Source of the DNA: CAJBVG01 sp943360385
Lineage (GTDB): Bacteria > Bacteroidota > Bacteroidia > Sphingobacteriales > Sphingobacteriaceae
Direction: 5' to 3'
DNA length: 23,703 bases
Assembly: GCA_943360385.1 (NCBI GenBank)
Contig: CALRIM020000028.1
Location: 1-23,703 of the forward strand
The stretch's first letter is position 1; every line of letters starts with the position of its first letter. Both the position numbers and the translations under genes were made by a program. Shown in pieces: positions 7,532 through 14,656 of this stretch. Under the pieces are notes generated by a model, which ran no database searches, was not told the origin of the DNA, and saw nothing but the letters and a program-made list of their open reading frames with translations.

Positions 7532-10012
7532 ATGAATGAAGGACTAAGTCAAGCGGAAGTAAAAACCAAATTAGCCACTGTTGGGTACAACGAACTAGCC
7601 TCATCCAAACCCAAAAACATTGGCCGAATTGCTTTAGAGGTAATGAAAGAGCCAATGTTTATCCTTCTAATCAGTTGCGGAATACTATATATATTACTTG
7701 GTGATTACAGAGAAGGCATCATCCTTTCCTCAAGCATATTTATTATAATTTTCATCACTTTTTATCAATATCAGAAAACTGAAAAAGCACTTAGTGCATT
7801 AAAAAAGCTTGCATCTCCTAGGGCACTTGTTTTAAGAGATGGGGAATTTATAAAAGTGGCTGGTCGAGAATTAGTCCCTGAGGATATTATAGTAGTAAAT
7901 GAAGGTGATAGAGTTCCTGCTGATGCTGAATTAATTGAAAGCACAAATTTAACTATAGATGAATCATTATTAACTGGAGAATCTATAGCTGCAGAAAAAA
8001 ATAATCAGACTGAAAACAAAGGCAACCTGATTTTTAGTGGAACATTAGTTGTACAAGGTAGTGGTAAAGCAAAAATAACGGCAACTGGAAAAAATACACA
8101 ATTTGGTAAAATTGGTAAATCATTAGAAAGCATTGAACAGGATGAAACTAGGTTACAGAAGGAAATGAAAATACTTATCCGAAACTTATTCATTTTCGGT
8201 GGGATTATCAGTGCGGGAGTTGTCATTGCCTTTTACATTACAAGAGGTAACTTCATTCAATCTCTATTATCTGGACTCGCCTCCTCCATGGCAATTCTTC
8301 CAGAAGAATTCCCTGTTGTATTAACAGTTTTTATGGCACTTGGTGCATGGAGATTATCCAAAAATAATGTTTTGACTAGAACCCCTTCTGCTATTGAGAC
8401 ATTAGGCTCTGCAACTGTATTGTGTTCCGACAAAACAGGCACTATCACTCAAAATAAAATGCAAGTAAAAGCATTTTATGTCGACAATAAACTCTTTATA
8501 GATTCTGCATTTTTAAATAACAAAGTTGAGTTAGAAGAAATCTCACAACTATCATTTTTTGCCAGTCAAAAAGATCCGATTGATCCAATGGAAAAGGCCA
8601 TCGTAGATTGTTATCAATTGAATTACAAATATAAAAATGAAGAATACACTTTAGTTAAGGAGTATCCATTGCAACGAGAATTATCTGCTATGACACGTGT
8701 GCTTGAACATCATAAATCGAAAAGTAGAATATTGTCGGCGAAGGGTGCACCTGAAGCAATTTTCAAATTGTGTCAATTGGAAGAAACAAAAATCAAAGAA
8801 TTACAAAATATAATAAAAGAGAATGCTGCCTATGGATACCGAATATTGGGAGTTGCTAAAGGCGAATATTCTGAAAACACTCTACCTGATTCTCAAACAG
8901 AAATAAACTATTCATTTATTGGACTAATAATTTTAGAGGACCCCATACGAGCGGAGGTCCCAAAGGCTATAAAAGAATGTAAGGAAGCTGGGATAAGGGT
9001 AATAATGATTACTGGTGATCATCCAGCAACTGCAAGAAGCATCGGCAATCAAATTGGAATGGATAGCAATGCAGAAATTGTTACTGGAGTAGAATTAGAA
9101 AAAATGAATGATGAAGAGTTAAAAAATAAAATTAGAAATATAAATATTTTTGCAAGAGTAATACCTGAACAAAAATTGAGAATTGTATTAGCTCTAAAAG
9201 CAAACAATGAAATTGTGGCAATGACAGGAGATGGAGTGAATGATGCGCCAGCATTAAAAGCGGCAAACATAGGTATTGCCATGGGAAAAAAAGGAACAGA
9301 TGTAGCAAGAGAAGCCTCTTCATTAGTACTATTAGACGACAATTTTGCTTCAATAGTTTCTGCAATTAGAAACGGCAGGAAAGTATTTGACAATCTGCAA
9401 AAAGCAATGTCGTACATTATTGCAATACATATACCAATTATAGGACTTGCATTAATTCCTGCTTTTAATCCAGTCCTGCCAATTTTACTCTTTCCATTAC
9501 ACATCGTTTTCATGGAATTAATTATCGACCCAATTTGTTCAATTGCTTTTGAATCTGAACAAGAAGAAAAAGGGATTATGCAAAGACCACCAAGGAATCC
9601 GAATGAGAAATTTTTTGGATTCAAAAAAATAATTATTAGCTCACTACAAGGATTATTGCTTTTAATTATGGTGATGTTTGTTTACTATTTATCTTTTATT
9701 GAAGGGCATTCGGAAGGAGAAGCAAGAGCCATTACTTTTTCTTCTCTCATAATTGGAAATATCTTTTTAATACTTACAAATTTATCGAAAACTAGAAGTT
9801 TCGTAACTGTACTATTGGAAAGGAATTGGGCAGTAATAATAATTCTTAGCATCGCCTTTATAATGCTTTGGGTTATTTTAACTATTCCTATGATGCAAAA
9901 TTTATTTAGTGTCGAATTTCCAGGTTATAAACATTTAGTAATCTCCATTCTAGGAGCAGTTGGAATATTAGTAATACTAGAGTTATTTAAATACTTTAAA
10001 CTAAAGAACTAG
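7532..10012 (+). CDS. Cation-translocating P-type ATPase (PEEFP type)
   Basis: An 826-residue P2-like ATPase. In order: a short N-terminal cation ATPase domain, two membrane helices (43-80), actuator domain with TGES (148-151), the M4 motif PEEFP (257-261), phosphorylation site DKTGT with Asp300, nucleotide-binding KGAPE (404-408), TGDHPAT (494-500), hinge TGDGVNDAP (565-573), and about six C-terminal membrane helices. It hydrolyses ATP to move a cation across the inner membrane. The M4 Glu and M6 Asp666 (IIDP) of Ca2+ pumps are kept, but by my alignment the SERCA N768/E771 positions are His633 and Ile, and N796 is Glu662. Ca2+ specificity is therefore uncertain. The gene is divergent from a Crp/Fnr regulator that may control it. 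Confidence 0.93.
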   Translation: MNEGLSQAEVKTKLATVGYNELASSKPKNIGRIALEVMKEPMFILLISCGILYILLGDYREGIILSSSIFIIIFITFYQYQKTEKALSALKKLASPRALVLRDGEFIKVAGRELVPEDIIVVNEGDRVPADAELIESTNLTIDESLLTGESIAAEKNNQTENKGNLIFSGTLVVQGSGKAKITATGKNTQFGKIGKSLESIEQDETRLQKEMKILIRNLFIFGGIISAGVVIAFYITRGNFIQSLLSGLASSMAILPEEFPVVLTVFMALGAWRLSKNNVLTRTPSAIETLGSATVLCSDKTGTITQNKMQVKAFYVDNKLFIDSAFLNNKVELEEISQLSFFASQKDPIDPMEKAIVDCYQLNYKYKNEEYTLVKEYPLQRELSAMTRVLEHHKSKSRILSAKGAPEAIFKLCQLEETKIKELQNIIKENAAYGYRILGVAKGEYSENTLPDSQTEINYSFIGLIILEDPIRAEVPKAIKECKEAGIRVIMITGDHPATARSIGNQIGMDSNAEIVTGVELEKMNDEELKNKIRNINIFARVIPEQKLRIVLALKANNEIVAMTGDGVNDAPALKAANIGIAMGKKGTDVAREASSLVLLDDNFASIVSAIRNGRKVFDNLQKAMSYIIAIHIPIIGLALIPAFNPVLPILLFPLHIVFMELIIDPICSIAFESEQEEKGIMQRPPRNPNEKFFGFKKIIISSLQGLLLLIMVMFVYYLSFIEGHSEGEARAITFSSLIIGNIFLILTNLSKTRSFVTVLLERNWAVIIILSIAFIMLWVILTIPMMQNLFSVEFPGYKHLVISILGAVGILVILELFKYFKLKN

Positions 10013-10281
10013 TTATGATTAAATGCACACAAAACTAAATTTATAAATTATTTCAATATTATTCGACTCACCTATTTCTTTTCATTATTTACAACAACAA
10101 TGGATCATAATTCGAGGTGTTTTAGTGTATTAGACGATTTTCAGGTTGCATTCCCTCGCAACATATTAAAAGAGATGTTGGACGTAAGATGTGGGACATT
10201 ACACTAAGAATTCTTTATTCCAATGCAAAAAAGAATATTTATTTTTATTATTATTATAATTGAAATATAAAACTATCGAAT

Positions 10282-10953
10282 ATGAGAATTCAACTATCTA
10301 CCTTCAATTATCCATTTTCATTTTTCGTATTTCTATTTATTTTTCTGAGTATAGAGGTATTTTCACAAGATAGAATTACTACAAAAGCAGGTACTGTTTT
10401 AAATGTCAAAATAATCCATGTTGATGCTGAAAATATATTCTTTCATCAATCTATAGACACCAGTAAAACGATTAGAAAAGTATCTCAAAAATCGATAAGC
10501 AATTACGAATATAATTCCATTGAGAATGGCAGTAACAAAAATGTATTAACCGAAGATTCTTTAATGTTTGTATGCTATTTGAGAGATGTGGAAGGGATTT
10601 ATTATACAAACAACCATGAGTTAATAAATATAAATGAACAGAAAAAAATGGCTAGAAGAGACTCTCTGGCAATTGTAAAATTAAATAAAATACCTACTGC
10701 AAAAAAAAGGTTTAGTAATGCAGGGAGTTGTTTAATTGCGGCATCTGTATTTTTAGTAGCCGGAAGTGCAATAAATATTTATGCGGAAAATAGAAAAATA
10801 AAAGATAATCCATACCAGTACGAAATTGACATCTTCAATGAGGACCAAAAATTTTTACGAACTGGTGCCTATTTGTGTTATGGCTTCTCGGGTTTGTTTA
10901 TATTAGGTGCAGGAATAAATTTAGAGTCGGGCGCTATGCAACTGAAACCCTAA
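10282..10953 (+). CDS. Hypothetical exported/membrane protein
   Basis: A 223-residue protein with a long N-terminal hydrophobic segment ending in VFSQ (signal peptide, residues about 12-29). The mature part begins DRITTKAGTVLNVKIIHVDAENIFF, a small beta-rich motif common at the start of Bacteroidota exported proteins. Residues about 145-165 and 195-213 are two further hydrophobic segments, so the C-terminal part is likely membrane-embedded. Function is unknown. The 269 bp before it (10013-10281) are AT-rich with no gene or clear motif. It ends 20 bp inside the convergent GIY-YIG gene, which is unusual but acceptable for convergent pairs. Confidence 0.65.
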   Translation: MRIQLSTFNYPFSFFVFLFIFLSIEVFSQDRITTKAGTVLNVKIIHVDAENIFFHQSIDTSKTIRKVSQKSISNYEYNSIENGSNKNVLTEDSLMFVCYLRDVEGIYYTNNHELININEQKKMARRDSLAIVKLNKIPTAKKRFSNAGSCLIAASVFLVAGSAINIYAENRKIKDNPYQYEIDIFNEDQKFLRTGAYLCYGFSGLFILGAGINLESGAMQLKP

Positions 10954-11233
10954 CTAAACTTGCCAATTTGTCTGCGGGAATAAATGAAGGGTCGATAAGT
11001 TTAAGAACCAGTTTTATATTCTTCTGACGGTTTATAAATTTTTCTAATTCTAACGCATCAGCATTCGTTTTGCCCGCTTCGAATGCAGCCATCAATTTCC
11101 AATCATTAAATTTACCAGTATACTTATTTGTTGTATCGGAATTATGTTGAGTTAAACTTTCTGTAGGGCTTTCAGAATGCCCTACAAAATATTTGTCTGC
11201 AGATGGGGAATAAATGATATATAGGTAAACCAT
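10934..11233 (-). CDS. GIY-YIG domain protein
   Basis: A 99-residue single-domain GIY-YIG protein. The YIIYSPSADKYFVGHS segment corresponds to the GIY and YIG strands (YII ... FVG). It is followed by QHN, the WKLMAAFEAG strand and the helix ADALELEKFINRQK carrying the conserved Glu. In active GIY-YIG nucleases an Arg sits in the first helix (usually RLxxH); here that position reads SLTQH, so Arg is replaced by Ser and nuclease activity is doubtful. Small genes of this kind are frequent in Bacteroidota genomes, sometimes beside repeats; this one has an 8-bp tandem repeat directly upstream. Confidence 0.85.
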   Translation of the reverse strand: MVYLYIIYSPSADKYFVGHSESPTESLTQHNSDTTNKYTGKFNDWKLMAAFEAGKTNADALELEKFINRQKNIKLVLKLIDPSFIPADKLASLVRVSVA

Positions 11234-11237
11234 AGAG

Positions 11238-11293
11238 TTAATATGTTAATATGCTAGTATGCTGATATGCTAATATGCTGATGTGCTGATATG
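11238..11293. repeat. 8-bp tandem repeat, seven units
   Basis: Seven consecutive 8-mers of the form (T/C)T(A/G)(A/G)T(A/G)TG: TTAATATG twice, then CTAGTATG, CTGATATG, CTAATATG, CTGATGTG, CTGATATG, with a partial eighth to 11301. It begins 5 bp before the GIY-YIG start codon (transcription runs leftwards), so it lies in its 5' untranslated region or promoter. Changes in unit number could alter promoter spacing. Confidence 0.85.
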
Positions 11294-11326
11294 CTAATGA
11301 AATGGTGTATAGTGAATGATAATTAT

Positions 11327-12241
11327 TTAGATTTCGAATTTTGTAAGATTTACAAATTCTTGTAATCTCTCATTAAGTTCAACATCTTTTAAATCGTTAA
11401 TTCTTTCTGATCCAAATTTTTCTACACAGAAAGAGGCCATTGCCGATCCATAAATAATTGCACGTTTCATTCCTTCATAAGAAATATCGCCTGTTTTAGC
11501 TATGTATCCGATAAAACCACCTGCAAAGGTATCACCAGCACCAGTTGGGTCGAATACTTCTTCTAATGGAAGCGCAGGTGCAGAGAACACCTTATTTTCA
11601 TGAAACAGCAGTGCACCATGTTCCCCCTTTTTAATAATTAGGTACTTAGGGCCCATCGCTAATATTTTGCGTGAAGCTTTTACTAACGAGTATTCGCCAG
11701 AAAGTTGGCGGGCTTCTTCATCATTGATTGTTAATACATCCACCATGCTTAAAGTCACCTTTAAATCTTCCATGGCGATGTCCATCCAAAAATTCATGGT
11801 ATCCATTACAATTAACTTTGGACGGTTATGCATACGTTCAATAACTGTTTGTTGAACTTTAGGGGTTAGGTTACCTAGCATTAAGTATTCGCAATCTTGG
11901 TAAGACTCTGGAATAATAGGATCGAAATCTGCCAGTACATTTAATTCTGTTACTAAAGTATCCCTACTATTCAAGTCATTATGGTATTTTCCCGACCAAA
12001 AGAAAGATTTTTCACCTTGTTTAATTTGTAGCCCTTCGGTAGAAATCCCCCTTTTATGGAAGTGCTCAATGTCTTTTTGAGGGAAGTCATCCCCCACTAC
12101 AGCTACTATTTTTGTCTTATTATAGAAGTATGAAGCGGCGATGCTAGCATAGGTTGCAGCTCCTCCAACAATTTTATCTGTTTTCCCAAATGGGGTTTCT
12201 ATGGCGTCAAATGCCACAGTACCAATGACTACTAAACTCAT
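11327..12241 (-). CDS. PfkB-family carbohydrate kinase
   Basis: A 304-residue ribokinase-fold kinase that transfers phosphate from ATP to a sugar or nucleoside. It has the N-terminal GG signature region (IVGGAATYASIAASYF, residues about 24-39), a VDVLTINDEEARQL segment, LIIKKGEHGALLF and the C-terminal PfkB signature DPTGAGDTFAGGFIGY with catalytic Asp in GAGD (near residue 237). Length is normal for the family. The substrate cannot be assigned; the short lid and a Met/Trp-rich region (MDTMNFWMD) suggest a subgroup different from ribokinase or fructokinase. It stands alone, with a tRNA gene on the opposite strand upstream. Two direct 11-bp repeats lie in its promoter region. Confidence 0.9.
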   Translation of the reverse strand: MSLVVIGTVAFDAIETPFGKTDKIVGGAATYASIAASYFYNKTKIVAVVGDDFPQKDIEHFHKRGISTEGLQIKQGEKSFFWSGKYHNDLNSRDTLVTELNVLADFDPIIPESYQDCEYLMLGNLTPKVQQTVIERMHNRPKLIVMDTMNFWMDIAMEDLKVTLSMVDVLTINDEEARQLSGEYSLVKASRKILAMGPKYLIIKKGEHGALLFHENKVFSAPALPLEEVFDPTGAGDTFAGGFIGYIAKTGDISYEGMKRAIIYGSAMASFCVEKFGSERINDLKDVELNERLQEFVNLTKFEI

Positions 12242-12270
12242 GAATATTTATTTTAAAATAATTTGTCACA

Positions 12271-12309
12271 AATATTGCATTTTTAAATGAAATCGCCTAA
12301 TATTGCATT
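12271..12309. promoter_or_regulatory. Direct 11-bp repeats upstream of the PfkB gene
   Basis: AATATTGCATT occurs at 12271-12281 and again at 12299-12309, 28 bp apart (start to start), upstream of the PfkB gene start at 12241. Spacing near three helical turns would fit two protein dimers on one face of the DNA. It may be a regulator site; no regulator is known. Confidence 0.3.
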
Positions 12310-12355
12310 CCCAAAAGAAAAGCACGCTTTTTTTTTAGGGAACATAACCAGACAC

Positions 12356-12432
12356 TCCTGAATAGCTCAGCTGGTTAGAGCATCTGACTGTTAATCAGAG
12401 GGTCGCTGGTTCGAGTCCAGCTTCAGGAGCCA
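12356..12432 (+). tRNA. tRNA-Asn (anticodon GTT)
   Basis: Full cloverleaf. Acceptor arms TCCTGAA (12356-12362) and TTCAGGA (12422-12428) pair perfectly. There is a standard D-arm (GCTCAGCTGGTTAGAGC), an anticodon stem TCTGA/TCAGA with loop CTGTTAA giving anticodon GTT (12390-12392), and a T-arm GCTGG TTCGAGT CCAGC. The discriminator base is G and the CCA end is encoded (12430-12432). A terminator follows at once. The gene marks the edge of the cassette array. Confidence 0.98.
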
Positions 12433-12460
12433 AAGCCTTACAGAAATGTGAGGCTTTTTT
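12433..12460 (+). terminator. Rho-independent terminator of tRNA-Asn
   Basis: AAGCCTTA (12433-12440) pairs with TGAGGCTT (12449-12456), with one G-T pair. An 8-nt loop lies between, and a T-run to 12460 follows. It immediately follows the CCA end of the tRNA. Confidence 0.85.
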
Positions 12461-12493
12461 GTTTGTCATTCTTCAATACTTGTCCGGACTGCA

Positions 12494-13128
12494 TTACAAT
12501 TTTCGTTTTCTTTCGTTAAAAGACTTTGTCTGTTCGTCAAAAATGTAAATTAAAGGTTTGCAATGAAAGCAGTCGTCATAAAAGCCACTTGTGTCAGGTG
12601 GATTTACAATTAGCATTTTGCTGTTTACTCGAAAATCATAACCTAATGTAGCACCCGGAGAGTCGTAAATTTTTCCTGTTTTTCTGTCAATAACCAAACT
12701 ACTTTGACAAGGGCTACCACAACCCCAATAAACAAATGAATAATGTCCTGCAAAATTTGCTGAGTCAGAACTATATCCTTCTTTCAGTCTTGTCCGAAAG
12801 TTATTTGCGTATTTATTTGATTTCAAGTCAAGTTCAGCATATTTTTTATGGTCAACTGAAATTACTTTAAACTCGTAAAAACCAATGTACGGTTCAAATT
12901 TTATTGAAGCGTAGGAAATTTTGTCTTTGTCGATAGTTGTGTCACCGTACAATCTTAGATTTTCAGTTTCGTGAATTAGGTCAATTGTCGGTCGTGATAT
13001 TTTTGATTGCGTGTTAGTTAGGCTGTCTTGTTCAACAGTTTTTGGTTTTCAATCGACACAGATTTTATATCGTGTTTACACGATAAAGCCAAAAAGTTCA
13101 AGGTCAATAAGGCGATAAACGATTTCAT
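12494..13128 (-). pseudogene. Frameshifted lipoprotein gene, last cassette of the array
   Basis: The ATG at 13128 (or 13140, in frame) encodes MKSFIALLTLNFLALSCKHD, a lipoprotein signal with lipobox LALSC, and continues to KSVSIENQK before running into a stop. The downstream frame is open from just before that point (PKTVEQDSLTNTQSK) to the stop at 12494 and holds the conserved part: FAGHYSFVYWGCGSPCQSS, a GHY plus GCGxxC pattern found in uncharacterised exported proteins. Restoring one A in the five-A run (13039-13043 on the + strand as T) joins both frames into 211 residues. It is therefore either a real inactivating deletion or a homopolymer sequencing error. If translated from the TTG at 12952, only the last 152 residues would be made, without a signal. 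Confidence 0.75.
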
Positions 13129-13136
13129 ATAATTAT

Positions 13137-13268
13137 GCATTACGGATTGCGGCTACAAGAAGGTGGCGATTCTCACCACAAATGTTGATGCGGAGAACCA
13201 ATGTTTGATTAAACACAAATGTGTCTGCGGAGCAATCAACCGCCACTTTTGCCAGGCCCGTGTTATGC
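13137..13268 (-). other. attC-like site 1 (end of Shedu cassette)
   Basis: A 132-bp site. The right core GTTATGC (13262-13268) is the end of the Shedu gene and contains its TAA stop. The left core is GCATTAC (13137-13143), with T where the other sites have A. Internal arms GTGGCG (13163-13168) and CGCCAC (13241-13246) flank a central part closely similar to site 3 (ACCACAAATGTTGATGCGGA and later ACAAATGTGTCTGCGG). Confidence 0.82.
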
Positions 13269-14495
13269 GTTTGTGGTTCTTTGTTCGTCATTCTTTACTA
13301 TAAATTTTGCCCTCTCATAAAGTTCGTCAAAGGTTAATATTTCGGGATTAGTCTGATTTTGTCTAAACAATTCAAAAGAACTAAACTTGTCTTCATTTAC
13401 GCCTTGTTCGCTATTAAATTCCCTTAAATGTCCTATTACGACAAATGATTTAGGTTGATAAATAAAGATTTGTTCCCCAGTCAGATTGCCAACTTTATCT
13501 TTAATCTCGACTTTGGTGCTTAATTCTTTGATAGATTTCTGAACGGTTTTTTGTGCTTGTGCAATTGCTCCAGCCAACTCGTCAGAAATTGCCCAACATT
13601 CTCCACGATAAGGGTCGTTTATCTGTTTTAATAGGTCTTTTTTATGTGTCTTAATTTCGCCAAAGCAAAATGAATTAATTAATCCTCTTGTTTTCAAGAG
13701 TGCGTCTATTCTCTTACCTGAGTTATTAAAATCAAAACCTGTCACAACTTGTTCTAACTTTTTGTCTTCAAGTGGAGAGTTGAATACGTAATTCAATCCA
13801 TAACCAAAAATCCATGTGTTTCTTTCAAAAAAGTCTTGCCATACGTACTCATCGCCAATTTTTTTATTAAACTCTCTTTTTGTTTTCTCAAAAAAAATCT
13901 CGTCCTCCAATAATTGTCTAAATATTTCAAGTTGTTTCTTTCTATGTGCTAGGTTTTGTATATCATCTGCTGTTATATCGTGTTTTACTATTTCATTGAT
14001 TATTTCTGGATTCTTTAAAATTAAATCAACCGTTTGTTCTTTGGTAAGAACTATTTCCTTTAAAATACTATCATCGAATTTTTCGCTGTTACTATTGGAA
14101 AGGGGCAGTAATCCAATGTTCCGAATAAAATTGAATAGAGTTAATATTTCGTCTCCTTGAAACGTGAAATAAGTGTTATGCGGAGAACTTGTGTCTGTCG
14201 TAAACTTCTGAATTGTCAAAGTAGTTATTCCTCTTGTGTCCTCATAGAATTTAGCCTTTATTTCTTGTCTACCACCTGGAGTAATACGTAAGGAAGTTTG
14301 TTTTCCATCTTTAATAAAATGGTGGTCTTCTGTAGTCTCTATAATTTTTGAAACAATACGAAATGGTCTCTTAATTTCCTCAATCTCATCATTGTCATTT
14401 TTAACGAGGAATTTTGCGTCTAACGACTTACTAAGATAAACTTTGTCAGTTCTCTTGTTCATGAAGTAATCATAATCTGTTGGTTCGTCTGTCAT
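13263..14495 (-). CDS. sduA: Shedu anti-phage nuclease SduA (DUF4263)
   Basis: A 410-residue protein. Residues 1-200 form a variable N-terminal sensing/regulatory region. Residues about 215-390 are the DUF4263/SduA C-terminal domain, a PD-(D/E)xK nuclease: ERNTWIFGYGL (224-234), GKRIDALLKT with Asp264, FCFGEIKTHKKDLL with Glu280 and Lys282, and YRGECWAISDELAGAIAQAQKTVQ (296-319). All expected catalytic residues are present. Shedu is an established single-gene defence system in which the nuclease acts on phage DNA. It is a cassette of its own, bounded by GTTATGCGTT (13262-13271) and its inverted copy (14515-14524); the stop codon lies inside the attC core. No own promoter is obvious. Confidence 0.87.
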   Translation of the reverse strand: MTDEPTDYDYFMNKRTDKVYLSKSLDAKFLVKNDNDEIEEIKRPFRIVSKIIETTEDHHFIKDGKQTSLRITPGGRQEIKAKFYEDTRGITTLTIQKFTTDTSSPHNTYFTFQGDEILTLFNFIRNIGLLPLSNSNSEKFDDSILKEIVLTKEQTVDLILKNPEIINEIVKHDITADDIQNLAHRKKQLEIFRQLLEDEIFFEKTKREFNKKIGDEYVWQDFFERNTWIFGYGLNYVFNSPLEDKKLEQVVTGFDFNNSGKRIDALLKTRGLINSFCFGEIKTHKKDLLKQINDPYRGECWAISDELAGAIAQAQKTVQKSIKELSTKVEIKDKVGNLTGEQIFIYQPKSFVVIGHLREFNSEQGVNEDKFSSFELFRQNQTNPEILTFDELYERAKFIVKNDEQRTTNA

Positions 14496-14517
14496 CTGTG
14501 TCTCGGTTTAACATAAC

Positions 14518-14649
14518 GCATAACGTGTCGCCTGTTTGAGAAGTTGCGAAAAAAGGAGCAGAGTTCTCTCTGCCAAGATACAACTTTCTTGGTTTTATGA
14601 ATGTTTCAATTACCAACAAACCAGAAATTTCTTAAACAGGCTGTTATAT
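14518..14649 (-). other. attC-like site 2 (end of kinase cassette)
   Basis: A 132-bp site. Left core GCATAAC (14518-14524), right core GTTATAT (14643-14649). Outer arms CCTGTTTGAGAA (14531-14542) and TTCTTAAACAGG (14629-14640) pair at 11 of 12 positions, the exception being G-T compatible. The central part is unlike sites 1 and 3. Confidence 0.82.
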
Positions 14650-14656
14650 GCAGGCG

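Noticed and set aside
9049..9624. Long antisense open frame within the ATPase gene
   Set aside because: It is the reverse frame of conserved ATPase codons and has no domain or start signal of its own.
12356..12432. tRNA-Asn as an att site of a genomic island with a duplicated 3' end
   Set aside because: No copy of the tRNA-Asn 3' end was found at the other end of the array; the fragment near 20880 has a different T-arm and opposite orientation.
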